NCBI RefSeq assembly: GCF_000422945.1
Contig: NZ_AUHA01000007.1
Coordinates: 34,883 to 98,882 of the forward strand
Length of the DNA: 64,000 nucleotides
Source: Daejeonella oryzae DSM 19973
GTDB lineage: Bacteria > Bacteroidota > Bacteroidia > Sphingobacteriales > Sphingobacteriaceae
Direction of reading: 5' to 3'
In this document: piece by piece, positions 35,174 through 45,398 of the stretch
Position numbering within the stretch: the first letter of the stretch is position 1
Layout of the letters: every line of letters begins with the position of its first letter
Made by a program: the position numbers and the translations under genes
The notes under the pieces: model-generated
The model's input: the letters and a program-made list of their open reading frames with translations, nothing else
What the model was told of the DNA's origin: nothing
Databases searched by the model: none

Positions 35174-35400
35174 TCAAATGTTTAAACTATCCAGCGGACT
35201 TTTTATTTGGCTGATGTGTTTTGTGCTCACATAGGTATAAATTTCTGTAATCTTGGTATTGCTGTGCCCAAGCAGTTGCTGAATTTAACGGATGTCTGTT
35301 CCGGCTTCCAGTAAATGGGTGGCAAAGGAATGCCTTAACCAGTGCAGTGTCGCTTTTTGCTTGTAACCTGCCTTATTGCAGGCTGGTTTTGTTATGACAT
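35174..35400 (-). pseudogene. C-terminal remnant of integron-type tyrosine recombinase
   Basis: Minus-strand translation gives [32 protein letters not shown], stop, IQQLLGHSNTKITEIYTYVS, STKHISQIKSPLDSLNI. This is the end of a tyrosine recombinase catalytic domain: box II HxLRH and LLGH, and the nucleophile Tyr in EIYTYVS. The tail K-S-P-L-D resembles IntI proteins. A TAA replaces the codon before IQQLLGH, and the N-terminal part with the first catalytic Arg is missing, so it is inactive. It lies at the head of the cassette-like array and reads toward it. Confidence 0.82.
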
Positions 35401-35505
35401 GGGATATATGTATCTGGATGAGGATAAAGTAAGAATAGTAGGGCATCAGAAATACATGAAGGGCTAATGAAATCTTTTTTACTCAGTTTTCTAAGGTATG
35501 CTATA

Positions 35506-35543
35506 CAATTGCGAAATTATTAAGCCGTATTAATTCGCAATTG
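35506..35543. repeat. 38-base inverted repeat
   Basis: CAATTGCGAA and TTCGCAATTG form the ends, with ATTA/TATTAA inside; part of a 677-base gap (35019-35695) that otherwise holds the candidate attI and the integrase remnant. It could end transcription of the histidine kinase gene on the minus strand or mark the array's edge. Confidence 0.4.
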
Positions 35544-35695
35544 CTAATCCGGAGGGTAAAAGAGTGATATATAAAACAATGAAATAGAATATTTGTGGCT
35601 GTTTGCGATGTTCTGAATTAAACATATATAAATGCATTATATGAAGTTTTTGGCTGTCTGGTTTTACTAAGTACCGGCTCATTTGTTTTTTAGCG

Positions 35696-38311
35696 CTATG
35701 CCGGCAGTTGAATGATAAACTCCGAGTATTCTCCTTCTTTTGTATCAACTGCAATGTCTCCGCCGTGGCCTTTGGTAATTATGTCATAGCTCAGCGACAA
35801 TCCCAGGCCTGTGCCTTCGCCGGCAGGTTTGGTAGTAAAGAAAGGCTGAAAGATCTTATTCAGCGACTTTTGAGGAATGCCTGTTCCATTATCTCTAACG
35901 TGGATTTCCACATGACCGTTCACTCTTTTGGTATTCATAATCACTTCCGGATCAAACGATTGACCCAGTTTTTTCTTTTTCTGGCTGACGGCATAAAACG
36001 CATTGTTATAAAGGTTAAGAAAAACTCTTCCAATTTCCTGAGGCACCACCTTAACTGTTCCGACATCATTACTTAAATGGGTTCTTATTGCTGCACTAAA
36101 ATTTTTGTCTCTTGCCCGCAGACCATGATAGGCCAGCCACATATATTCGTCAGCCAACTTGTTAATGTCTGTAGGTTGTTTTTCTCCCGTAGCTCCCTGA
36201 CTGTGTTCCAGCATACTTTTTATAATAGCCGCCGCCCTTTGTCCATGTTTGACAATTTTTTCTCCGTTATCTTCAATATCCTGTGCAATAGTTCTGGCTT
36301 CTTCATACTTGCCATTAACCAGTTCTTCTTTCATTTCTGATACCAGCTCTTGATTAAGACTTGCGAAATTATTGACAAAGTTCAATGGATTTTGTATTTC
36401 GTGAGCAATGCCGGAAGTGAGTTCGCCCAATGAGGCCATTTTTTCGCGTTGTATCAGTTGGGTTTGGGTATTTTTCAACTCGTTAAGGGCTCGCTCAGTT
36501 TCACTCTTTTGCTTTTGAAGCTCGGCGTTGGCTTTTTGCTGTTGGCGGTTGTTGCGAAGTATAAAGAAGGAAAGCAACAGAAATGCAATTGCCCCGATGA
36601 GGTAAATGTTTCGCTGAGACCGCTGGACCGTTAATTCTTTATCTTTTAACAAAAGCGCCTGTTCCTTTTGCTTCGAGATTAATGTTTGTTTCTCAAGCTT
36701 CGACTTCTGCAAAACTTTTTCCTGCTCTGCCAGTGTCAGCCTTTTTTCTTTTTGCTCGTTACTGAGCTGCAATTCTGCCCTTGCCTTTAAAAAGGTAAGC
36801 ATCTGCACATCTTTTTCCCGCTCAGTTAGTTCAAGCGCTGCCTGTTTAAGCTTCAGATCCTGCTGCTGTTTTTTTGTAAGAAGAGTTTGTTTATCGAGTT
36901 GTTCGGCTAGGAGTGCCTGTTCTAGCCTTAAGGAATCCTCTTTCTTCGAAAATGCATACTGCATCCGCTGTTCAAGTAGCTGTTTTGCCGATTCTGCATT
37001 TACCATACTGTCACGATAGTTTATAAATTGCTGATAATTCATAAATGCCGAAGCGTAATTACCTGTGGCTGTATCAATTTGTGAAAGCAGCTTATACGAT
37101 TTGCTTATTATTTCTTTGTATCCAACCTGCTTGGCAATAAGTAATGCCTTATCCAATGACTTTTTGCTTTCATCCATGTTTTTCATGTCGAAATAAACAC
37201 TTCCGCTTTCAAGGTATGATATGGCTACAGACTCTTTTGAACCTATTGCTTCAAATCGTTTCCTTGCTTCCTCAAAGCTTTTCAAAGCCTCATTTGGTTT
37301 GCCCATTAAGCTATAAATAGTTCCTAAATTTCCCCGGGCATTAGCTATCCCTTTGGTATCATTTGTAATTTCAGAAAGCCTCAGCGCTTCTTCAAATGCA
37401 TTTAAAGATTCATTAATCTTTCCCAATTCCCGGTATGCATTTCCCAGGTTATTCCAGGCACCTGCAAGTACAATTTTATTATCCTGTTCTTCAGCAGCTT
37501 TTTTTGCCAGGAGATAACTATTTAATGACTCTTTCCAGTTTTTCTGATTTTCATACATTAAGCCAAGGCCGGTATGAACATTATATATTCCCACTTTATT
37601 GCCAGTTTTTTCGAAAAGACGCAGGGCCGAATAATTATCTTTTACAGATTGCTGAACATTCCCTTTTTGATTATTGAGACGGGCGCTCACTACATAGCAA
37701 TTGGCAAGACCTGTTTCATTTCCTGATTCTGTGTAATATTTTATAGCCAGATCCTTGTAGAGGGCAGCCTGAGTGTATTCACTTTTCCGAATCAGTACAA
37801 CTGCGGTAATATAGGCGATTTTACCCGTCAGATTTTTATTGCCGGTTTGCTGAACTGCCTGTAATCCCTTTTTAAAATAACCAAGTGCTTCATCATAGTT
37901 AGTTCGCTGTAGCAGCAAACCCAGTGCATAATAAGTTTCAGCCAACTGCTCGTGCCGTTTCATTTGCTCATAGAGTTTCTGGGCGGACATGTAGTTTGAT
38001 AACGCATCATTTGCTTTAGCTATGCCTGCATAAGCCTGCGCTACAGAGAAATAAGCGTCGGCTTCGCCCTGTGTGAAATTTATTTTTTGGGAAAGGGTAA
38101 GGGCAGAAGAAGACAGTAGGAGGGCGCTGTCAGGTTTGCCGCTTTTAAGCATTTCAGAAGCTAAGGTATTAAGAATCTTAATCTTGGTAGTATCTTGCTT
38201 AGCTGTATAGAGTGCCTGTCGCAGGGAATCGGCTCTGGACTGCTCTTTCTTTTGTGCGAGCAGGGCCGCCGGCAAAAATAATAGCGTGAGGATGATCAGC
38301 GTTCTTTTCAT
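35696..38311 (-). CDS. TPR-containing sensor histidine kinase
   Basis: 871 residues. Signal peptide (to about 19, ALLAQ), periplasmic tetratricopeptide repeats (about 30-420, e.g. AGAWNNLGNAYRELGKINES), a coiled coil (about 430-560), one membrane helix IYLIGAIAFLLLSFFIL near 568-584, a second coiled coil, and a kinase with ELTSGIAHEIQNPLNFVNNF (His near 634) and HATPase motifs N-x-YNNAFYA, DNGTGIP and GTGLGLSLSYD. The TPR region would sense protein partners outside the cytoplasm. No response regulator adjoins, so its partner is elsewhere. Confidence 0.92.
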   Translation of the reverse strand: MKRTLIILTLLFLPAALLAQKKEQSRADSLRQALYTAKQDTTKIKILNTLASEMLKSGKPDSALLLSSSALTLSQKINFTQGEADAYFSVAQAYAGIAKANDALSNYMSAQKLYEQMKRHEQLAETYYALGLLLQRTNYDEALGYFKKGLQAVQQTGNKNLTGKIAYITAVVLIRKSEYTQAALYKDLAIKYYTESGNETGLANCYVVSARLNNQKGNVQQSVKDNYSALRLFEKTGNKVGIYNVHTGLGLMYENQKNWKESLNSYLLAKKAAEEQDNKIVLAGAWNNLGNAYRELGKINESLNAFEEALRLSEITNDTKGIANARGNLGTIYSLMGKPNEALKSFEEARKRFEAIGSKESVAISYLESGSVYFDMKNMDESKKSLDKALLIAKQVGYKEIISKSYKLLSQIDTATGNYASAFMNYQQFINYRDSMVNAESAKQLLEQRMQYAFSKKEDSLRLEQALLAEQLDKQTLLTKKQQQDLKLKQAALELTEREKDVQMLTFLKARAELQLSNEQKEKRLTLAEQEKVLQKSKLEKQTLISKQKEQALLLKDKELTVQRSQRNIYLIGAIAFLLLSFFILRNNRQQQKANAELQKQKSETERALNELKNTQTQLIQREKMASLGELTSGIAHEIQNPLNFVNNFASLNQELVSEMKEELVNGKYEEARTIAQDIEDNGEKIVKHGQRAAAIIKSMLEHSQGATGEKQPTDINKLADEYMWLAYHGLRARDKNFSAAIRTHLSNDVGTVKVVPQEIGRVFLNLYNNAFYAVSQKKKKLGQSFDPEVIMNTKRVNGHVEIHVRDNGTGIPQKSLNKIFQPFFTTKPAGEGTGLGLSLSYDIITKGHGGDIAVDTKEGEYSEFIIQLPA

Positions 38312-38985
38312 GTGCCAATAATGATCCGGAATGATACAATTAATTTAAGAAATTGTATTTAAAATCAGAGCAAAACGGAGAACAGATTTTTTCACCGCGA
38401 GTTTAACTGGGGAGAAGTTCTAGGTCTAATCGAGCGTTTATATTAAGTTTTGGAAGCTTTTATTCGAATCTGTATTGGTTCGATCTTTAGCCAAAAATTG
38501 AGTTTTGATTGATTAAAACAAAAAATTCAATGAAACGGGCGGTTTTATGTACGAGATTAACAGCCAGTTAGATGCAAAAAAATAACCAAATCAGTCTTCT
38601 ATACAATCAATATACTTTCTCTTGATTCTCCTGTAAATGCAATATCTTCAATGGATATGAAACTGTCCTTTAAAACCTCAGTCCCTAAACTAATTTAACC
38701 CCTGTTCGCAATTAATATTTTATAGGATTAAAAGCGCTTTGCCCTTAAAATATTACTACATCCTCAATTGATGAAAACCAGGGGATTCTTTTGATTTTGA
38801 TTAGAATAAGGTTATTGCTTTCTATTAAGATTATCAGTAAATTCATTAGAGTTTAATTCGGCTTTCGATACGTATCAAAATCCAATGATCACGCGATTTC
38901 TACTCCATCTTTCGTATCTCGTGTAATTTCCCAATATTATACCTCTTTCAGTCTTTGTACTATTTCCATTCATAAAATCGAGCTT
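38312..38985. other. Intergenic region, no gene seen
   Basis: 674 AT-rich bases between the divergent TPR kinase and the secreted repeat protein. It must hold both promoters. No ORF, tRNA or strong hairpin is visible; AGGTATAA-like boxes cannot be assigned with confidence. Confidence 0.4.
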
Positions 38986-41900
38986 ATGAAAAAGATATTA
39001 CTTCTGATGTACTTAGCTGCGGGTTTTTTTGCAGTAAAGGCGCAAACGCTTTACACAACCACCACTTCTGGCGGTAATTTTGGTGGTGGTACGCTCAATA
39101 AATTTGTTACCCAGACCAATTCGTTAAGCGTCCTTAAATCATTTGACTATGATCCAAAAGAGTTATCAATAATTGACCATCTTGTTTTAGCACCCGATGG
39201 AAAATTCTATGGTACTGGATACGGTCGCCGGGAAGATATGGGAATTATTTTTTCTTTCGACCCTGTTTCGAAGGCCATTGTAAACCTCCATAATTTTGAC
39301 GCGTTAAATGGAAGTAATCCCGCCGGGGGCATGGTGTTAGCGGGTGACGGGAAAATGTATGGCGTAACGAGAAGCGGCGGGGCAGGTAACAATGGAGTTA
39401 TTTATTCATTTGATCCTGCAACTTCCGTTTATTCAAAGCTGAAAGATTTTCAGGGTGCCGACGGCAGTTATGTAAATGGACGGGGATCGCTGATCGAAGC
39501 TTCAGATGGGAAGCTATACGGAGTGACATCAAGAGGTGGGAAAGACAACTTCGGGGTACTATTTTCCTATGATCCCCGTTCCGGTGCATATTCCAGTTTC
39601 TTAGAGTTTAACGGCACAAATGGTAAATATCCGGATGGAGGGCTGGTTGAAACTCCCGATGGCCAATTATATGGGATGATACGAAGCGACCAAATCACCC
39701 AAGACGGATTAGCCATTTTTGTCTTTAACATTACTACGAGGCATCTTTCTTTTGTGAAAATATTTGAAGATTACTTTGGAAGTACGGGCAGTGGAAGTAT
39801 GTTATTGGCTAAGGACGGAAAGTTGTACGGATTGAAGATTATTGATGAGGTTGGTTTTGGAGGTACATTATTTTCATTAGACCCGGCCTCTGGGGCTTTC
39901 AATACATTGAAAGGATTTCATTACCGGGATTACGTGCATAATGGATTAACACTCGCCAGCAACGGGAAAATTTATGGTACAACGCTCGGACTTGGGGAAG
40001 TACAATATGACAACGGGACAATATTTTCCTATGACCCCTCTTCCTCGGAATACAAGGTGGAGTTAGATTTTAATGATGTGATTGGTAGAAACCCCTCTGG
40101 AGGGCTTGCCGAAGGACCGGGCGGAAAATTATATGGAATAAGTGAAGATGGATATAATAGACATTTTTTTTCATTCAATATATCCTCCGGCATTTATTCT
40201 AACGAAACTGCAATTGGTACAAATGCGTCCGGCAGTAGTCCGACAGGACCTTTGACATTAGGGGCCGATAAAAAATTGTATGGAATGACCACTTATGGAG
40301 GGAGGAAGGGCTATGGAACTATTTTTTCATACGATCTTGCCACTTCAACATTTAAAAAGCTCAAGGATTTCGACTATGCTGACGGCACTCACCCGCAAGG
40401 CGGCCTACTGCTGAGTGGTACGGATGTTTTATATGGATCGACACACACCGGAGGAAGTGGCCGTGGAGTGATATTTTCGTTCAATCTCGCTACATCAACT
40501 TATAAAAAGCTGAAAGAGTTTACTTATCGGGATGGCTCAGGTTGGGAAGGCTCAGGTTCCTACGGTAGTCTCATTCGTGCTGCTGACGGAAAACTCTATT
40601 GGCTATCGCCCGGGTTTTCTGCGGGGATTTTCTCCTATGATCCTAAAGACTCAACGTTCAGAAATTTGCACACTTTCGTAAATTCCGAGGGAACCAGCCC
40701 TTTTGGTAGTCTGCTAGAGGCAAGCGATGGAATACTTTATGGCCTGACATCCCAAAGCACTATTTTTTCCTTCGATCCTAAATCCTCTGCTTTCAGCCTT
40801 ATTTATAATCGCGTCTGTTGCGAGCCGAAGGGAAGCTTAATTATGGGAGCCGACGGGAAAATGTATGGCATGACAAGTATAAGACAGAACTATGATCTGG
40901 GTGTGATCTTTTCAGTCACGCCATCAGTGGAAAAATCTTATCGGGTAGTATATAATTTAAATTCAACCGATGGTTCTTATCCGTATGGAAACCTGATGCA
41001 GTCAAAGAACGGGAAACTGTATGGACTCACAAGCGGTGGAGGGAGCTGCGGATTTGGAGTTATCTTTTCTTATGATCCTTCATCCCGCCGTTATACCAAA
41101 CTCAAAGACTTTAACGGCAAAAATGGGGCTGTACCGTTGTATGGGTCGGGATTCCTGGAAGTAAGCGATGCCCCGGTAAATACTCCGCCAATTCTCTCCG
41201 GCATCGGTAATAAAACAGTCAACGAGTTGCAGAGGTTGAAGTTTGTTGCAACAGCCAGTGATAAAGATGATCCGGCTGATTCACTCAGTTTCCGGCTGGC
41301 AAACGCAGCAAACCGTACTTATCCTGAAGGAGCAACCATCAACGCTAAGACCGGGCTTTTTTCATGGACGCCAACAGAAGCACAGGGCCCTGGAACTTAC
41401 CGGGTAAAAGTTATCGTTTCTGATGGCAGTTCCACGGATGAAGAAGAGATTGAGATTGGAGTGCTGGAAACAGCGGCCCACCCCGTCCTGGCTACTATAG
41501 GGGCGAAGAGTGTAAACGAAGGTACGACTCTAAATTTTACAGCAATTGCCACAGATTCTGATCTGCCTGCTACACCTCTAAGATACTCTCTGGTTAAGGT
41601 AAAAGGAACGAATTTCCCGGAGGGAGCAACCATAAATCCGGAAAGTGGTGCATTTATCTGGACTCCTGATGAGTTTCAGGGACCGGGAGAATATTGTCTG
41701 ATAGTGATGGTCTCGGATGGTGAATGCACGGATGAAGAGAGAATTCTGATCACCGTGAACGAAGTCAATTCACCTCCATCGTTTACAAAAGGACCGGATG
41801 TCACCATATTCGAGGAGTCACGGCGCCAGGTAATAAACGCCTGGGCAAAGGATATTTCTCCCGGGGCCGGGGATGAAAAAGATCAGACAGTGCATTTTTT

Positions 41901-42360
41901 AGTTAGCAATAACAATAGTCAACTGTTCTCAGAGCAGCCGGCCGTATCTCCGGATGGAACCCTGACTTTTGCTGCCGCATTAAACATTTGCGGAATTGCC
42001 AAAGTAACTGTTATATTAAATGATAGCGGAGGTTCCGCCTTAGGGGGGGCCGACCAGAGTCTGCCGCAAACTTTTTTGATTACGGTTAATTCAGCTAGCA
42101 TTAACTTGTTTGCTTACCCCAATCCATTCGGGAAAAATACAACGGTTGGCTTTACATTGCCGGCACCGGAAGATAGAGTTGTTTTGGATTTAAATGACTT
42201 GAAGGGAGCACTTATTCAGCGCATCTATGTAGGAAAAGGCGAAGCTAATCAAACTCAAAAATTTGCATTTGACGGCTCGGGCTTCTCTCCGGGAATATAT
42301 TTTTTACGGCTTGTGACTTCAGGTACCGTAAAAAATTTCAAAATCATTATGATTGAATAG
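38986..42360 (+). CDS. Secreted GloVer-repeat protein with type IX sorting tail
   Basis: 1124 residues. Signal peptide MKKILLLMYLAAGFFAVKAQ, then about 13-15 tandem repeats of ~45-60 residues (about 25-730) with the pattern DGKLYGxTxxGG..GxIFSYDP, i.e. GloVer-type repeats likely folding as beta-propeller blades. Two putative-Ig (cadherin-like) domains with the motif EGATINxxTGxFxWTP follow (about 745-840, 845-940), then another Ig-like domain, and a C-terminal type IX sorting domain (about 1045-1124, YPNPFGKNTTVGFTL ... GIYFLRLVTSG). It is exported and attached to the outside by the T9SS. Ligand unknown. Confidence 0.9.
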   Translation: MKKILLLMYLAAGFFAVKAQTLYTTTTSGGNFGGGTLNKFVTQTNSLSVLKSFDYDPKELSIIDHLVLAPDGKFYGTGYGRREDMGIIFSFDPVSKAIVNLHNFDALNGSNPAGGMVLAGDGKMYGVTRSGGAGNNGVIYSFDPATSVYSKLKDFQGADGSYVNGRGSLIEASDGKLYGVTSRGGKDNFGVLFSYDPRSGAYSSFLEFNGTNGKYPDGGLVETPDGQLYGMIRSDQITQDGLAIFVFNITTRHLSFVKIFEDYFGSTGSGSMLLAKDGKLYGLKIIDEVGFGGTLFSLDPASGAFNTLKGFHYRDYVHNGLTLASNGKIYGTTLGLGEVQYDNGTIFSYDPSSSEYKVELDFNDVIGRNPSGGLAEGPGGKLYGISEDGYNRHFFSFNISSGIYSNETAIGTNASGSSPTGPLTLGADKKLYGMTTYGGRKGYGTIFSYDLATSTFKKLKDFDYADGTHPQGGLLLSGTDVLYGSTHTGGSGRGVIFSFNLATSTYKKLKEFTYRDGSGWEGSGSYGSLIRAADGKLYWLSPGFSAGIFSYDPKDSTFRNLHTFVNSEGTSPFGSLLEASDGILYGLTSQSTIFSFDPKSSAFSLIYNRVCCEPKGSLIMGADGKMYGMTSIRQNYDLGVIFSVTPSVEKSYRVVYNLNSTDGSYPYGNLMQSKNGKLYGLTSGGGSCGFGVIFSYDPSSRRYTKLKDFNGKNGAVPLYGSGFLEVSDAPVNTPPILSGIGNKTVNELQRLKFVATASDKDDPADSLSFRLANAANRTYPEGATINAKTGLFSWTPTEAQGPGTYRVKVIVSDGSSTDEEEIEIGVLETAAHPVLATIGAKSVNEGTTLNFTAIATDSDLPATPLRYSLVKVKGTNFPEGATINPESGAFIWTPDEFQGPGEYCLIVMVSDGECTDEERILITVNEVNSPPSFTKGPDVTIFEESRRQVINAWAKDISPGAGDEKDQTVHFLVSNNNSQLFSEQPAVSPDGTLTFAAALNICGIAKVTVILNDSGGSALGGADQSLPQTFLITVNSASINLFAYPNPFGKNTTVGFTLPAPEDRVVLDLNDLKGALIQRIYVGKGEANQTQKFAFDGSGFSPGIYFLRLVTSGTVKNFKIIMIE

Positions 42361-42571
42361 ATTTATTGCTGCCATGTTTTTTTGCCCAATGGCTTCAACT
42401 TCTCACAAGCTGTTAGATATGTTTGTGAGTTCGATTGTTTCCCACGAAAACGAGAGTTTTAGATTGCGCCCTGGCGTATGTAAAATATCAATGCTAGGTT
42501 CAAGTGATCCTTATAGGTATCGTCCAAAAAAGGGGCTATGTTTCCATAAACCCCTTTGCTTTGATAAGTAC

Positions 42572-42636
42572 TCCCAATTAATGTAATATCGAACCGATTT
42601 TTGACTGATTTGAAGAAAATTGCCGCTTTATTGATT
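42572..42636 (+). repeat. Direct repeat, copy 1
   Basis: About 65 bases, core ATTAATGTAATATCGAACC followed by GATTTTTGACTG and AAGAAAATTGC; matches copy 2 at 46536-46600 in the same orientation. It lies in the 473-base convergent gap 42361-42833, which holds no convincing gene. Confidence 0.8.
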
Positions 42637-42833
42637 TAAAAACCAACTTCTATATTATCAAACCGATCGCATATATACAAAGTGAAAGAAAGGGAAATAA
42701 TAAATCACGCTTTCAATTTTTTGTTCACACTATCTAAATAAACGTGTTGAGTTTGAAATTCACTATTCAGCATTTCCCGCAGGGATGAGTAGGTTGAACG
42801 GGCGTGTTAGATTTTTTTTCTTGTTGATAATTA

Positions 42834-43949
42834 TCAGCATCCGGCACTCCCCGCCACAGCATAAAATACATTACCGGAAACATATATTCTAAATACATTT
42901 TCAGGTTCACTATTCCATGTTCTTACAAATTGAAACTCTTTTTTATCAACTTTATCAACATTGGGAAGAACACTTTTCCAAGTTTTACCCATGTCGGATG
43001 ACCGGAATATGCCATCCGGATGACCAACCATTAAATATTTGCCTATTTGTTTGATCGATGAAATGGACATAGAAGGCCGAAGTCCTTGGTCAATGGCTTG
43101 CCAGGTTTTTCCACTATCCAATGAAATGCGTAGCCTTCTGGATTTGGTTCCTGTGTTATAGGTTATCGCAGCAAATCCACCTTCGATACGTTCAATAGCT
43201 ATTCCCACGCCTCCCTCGCTGATTACCCATTGCCAGTGCTCACCATTATCTGTCGAACGCATGATACCGTTTCCACCTGTCGCAATGAGAACTCCTTCTG
43301 TCTCCACCAAATTCATAACCAAGCCTCTTTGTACTTGTTTCCAGTTTTTTCCTTTGTTGGTAGATTTGTAAAGACCGTGGTCGTAACCAAGGAATACCGT
43401 TCCATCAGATGTTTCAAAGATAGTTCGCATCGAATGTTTTTTGAAATTTGTATGTATCGGCAGCCAGGTTTTTGCAGCGGGTGTCTTTTGATAAATTTGT
43501 CCTTCAAAGTTGTAGGCAATGACGCCGGAGAGATTGATTGCAATAGAAGTGGAGGGCCTGGAGGACGCACTTTTTAGATCAGGAACATTCTCATTTTCCC
43601 AAACAGGAGTTTTAAGATTACTCTTACTGTGATACATTACATTTTTTGCATTCAAATAGAGATCTGATTCTCCTGCATAAAAATTTACACCCTGTTCAAT
43701 TGCAGGCAGTCCTTCGCTAATGTCTTGCCATGTTTGTCCGCCATCAGTAGATTTAAGAATGATGTTTACTTTGGCAACAGGGACTTTTGCGGATGGATTT
43801 ATCAACGACTTATCATGAAGCGTCACACCTGTAAATGATTTAGAAGTTTCGGTCATTTTCTCCTCCGCTTCCTTTTCTTTTAGTCCAAAAGAATTTAGTA
43901 GAAATAATACCAGGAGGATGGCAGGAACAAACACAAATGATCTTTTCAT
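42834..43949 (-). CDS. Secreted BNR-repeat (sialidase-like propeller) protein 1
   Basis: 371 residues, signal peptide MKRSFVFVPAILLVLFLL (lacks a lipobox Cys). Five Asp-box repeats are visible: STDGGQTWQD, STNKGKNWKQ, STDNGEHWQW, SLDSGKTWQA and SSDMGKTWKS, spaced about 45-75 residues, giving a beta-propeller like sialidases or Ycf48-type assembly factors. The catalytic Arg triad and Tyr of true sialidases are not evident, so it is more likely a structural or binding protein. The next gene upstream is a paralog with near-identical signal peptide. Confidence 0.85.
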   Translation of the reverse strand: MKRSFVFVPAILLVLFLLNSFGLKEKEAEEKMTETSKSFTGVTLHDKSLINPSAKVPVAKVNIILKSTDGGQTWQDISEGLPAIEQGVNFYAGESDLYLNAKNVMYHSKSNLKTPVWENENVPDLKSASSRPSTSIAINLSGVIAYNFEGQIYQKTPAAKTWLPIHTNFKKHSMRTIFETSDGTVFLGYDHGLYKSTNKGKNWKQVQRGLVMNLVETEGVLIATGGNGIMRSTDNGEHWQWVISEGGVGIAIERIEGGFAAITYNTGTKSRRLRISLDSGKTWQAIDQGLRPSMSISSIKQIGKYLMVGHPDGIFRSSDMGKTWKSVLPNVDKVDKKEFQFVRTWNSEPENVFRIYVSGNVFYAVAGSAGC

Positions 43950-44059
43950 TTTTTAAATTTAAAGTAAAACATATTGATTAGTAAAGTAGCCGAAAGTAGC
44001 AGGTCAGGCAATACACATTATTTAGGAATCTCATAACCTTTAAAGTCCTTAAACGTCTT

Positions 44060-45163
44060 TCAACATCCTCTATTGGGTATGGCAAAAATCACGTTGCCTG
44101 ATACAGATAACTGGAAGCCCCTATTTTCTACGGAAGGAAGTAACTGTTTCCACGTTTTGCCCATATCAGATGACCGGAATATACCATCTGGGCGACCACA
44201 TATTAAATATTTGCCCACTTGTTTGATTGATGTAATATACATTGAAGGCTGAAGTAAGCCTATTTGCTTAATGAATGAATTATTAGAAGAAAGCTGAAGT
44301 CCTTTATCTACGGCATCCCAGGTTTTTCCATTATCCAATGAAATGTGTATTCTGTTGGATTGGGTTTTTGTATTGTAGGCTATAACAGCAAATCCTCCGG
44401 CGATATGTTCTACAGCAATGCCAACACTTCCTTCACTAATCACACGGTCCCAGTTTTCACCATCATTAGTCGATCTTAATATTCCTTGTGAGCTGGCAGC
44501 CAAGAGTACACCATTGGACTCTACCAGTTTCATTACCCAGCCTCCAACAGGCACATATTTCCAGGTTTTTCCACTGTTGGTGGATTTATAAAGGGCGTTG
44601 TTGGAGCCGATAAAAACGGTGCCTCCGGCAGTTTCAAAAACGCTGGATACTTGCTTTTCGTGAAACTTCGTGTACATCCAATCCACCGTTCCGTTAAGGC
44701 GTATGGCCTGCTCTTGAAAATTTGTGTACATGGGCAACCATTGACCTGTTCCGTTTATTTTTTGTAAAAATTGGCCCCTGAAATTATATGCAAATATTCC
44801 CTTCCTGCCAGGTACAATGCTAAGCTGTTTACCAGGGAAAATCTCTTTTGTCCAAAAAGGAGTTGTGGAATTTAGTTCACTGTGATATATCCCATTTCCC
44901 GCACGTAAATAGAGCCCACTGTCATTTGCAAAGAATCCATCGCTCTGCACACCTTCTCTCAGCAATTTTTCAGGCAGCCCTTTGCTAATGTCCTGCCATG
45001 TTTGTCCGCCATCAATAGATTTAAAAATGGTGGGGACAAGCCTTGATGATTTACCCTCTTTTATTGGTTTCTTTTTAGCTTCGTTTCCTTTTAATACAAA
45101 AAAAGAATTTAGTAGAAATAATACCAGAAGGATGGCCGGAACAAACACAAATGATCTTTTCAT
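44060..45163 (-). CDS. Secreted BNR-repeat protein 2, tandem paralog
   Basis: 367 residues, signal peptide identical over the first 20 residues to paralog 1. Five Asp-boxes: SIDGGQTWQD, STNSGKTWKY, STNDGENWDR, SLDNGKTWDA, SSDMGKTWKQ. It has insertions relative to paralog 1 (extra MYTNFQEQAIRL-type segment and a repeated LQ-PSMYITSIKQ segment). The two genes came from tandem duplication. Divergent from the winged-helix regulator, which may control both. Function of the propeller unknown. Confidence 0.85.
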   Translation of the reverse strand: MKRSFVFVPAILLVLFLLNSFFVLKGNEAKKKPIKEGKSSRLVPTIFKSIDGGQTWQDISKGLPEKLLREGVQSDGFFANDSGLYLRAGNGIYHSELNSTTPFWTKEIFPGKQLSIVPGRKGIFAYNFRGQFLQKINGTGQWLPMYTNFQEQAIRLNGTVDWMYTKFHEKQVSSVFETAGGTVFIGSNNALYKSTNSGKTWKYVPVGGWVMKLVESNGVLLAASSQGILRSTNDGENWDRVISEGSVGIAVEHIAGGFAVIAYNTKTQSNRIHISLDNGKTWDAVDKGLQLSSNNSFIKQIGLLQPSMYITSIKQVGKYLICGRPDGIFRSSDMGKTWKQLLPSVENRGFQLSVSGNVIFAIPNRGC

Positions 45164-45398
45164 TTTTTTAAATTTAAATGAACAATTGCTGACAAAATTT
45201 TGAAACAGAAAAGAGAAGTAGTAAAAACGTTTCCTTTATTTTTCATCTGTCTATTTTTTGCTTTTTAATGGTGATGAAGCGATCATGATTTTAATATTCA
45301 TACCGTGCGGGTTTCGGCAAAATCTTGATGGTTTCATATCCTGTTAAAATTGATTCAGCGAATCTACTTTGATATTTTTCGGTTTGAGAGATCTGGAT

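Noticed and set aside
42353..42586. 77-codon frame after the GloVer gene
   Set aside because: No family, codon use unlike neighbours, overlaps the repeat.
42834..45163. Active sialidases
   Set aside because: Only the Asp-box repeats are visible; catalytic Arg triad and Tyr are not recognised.
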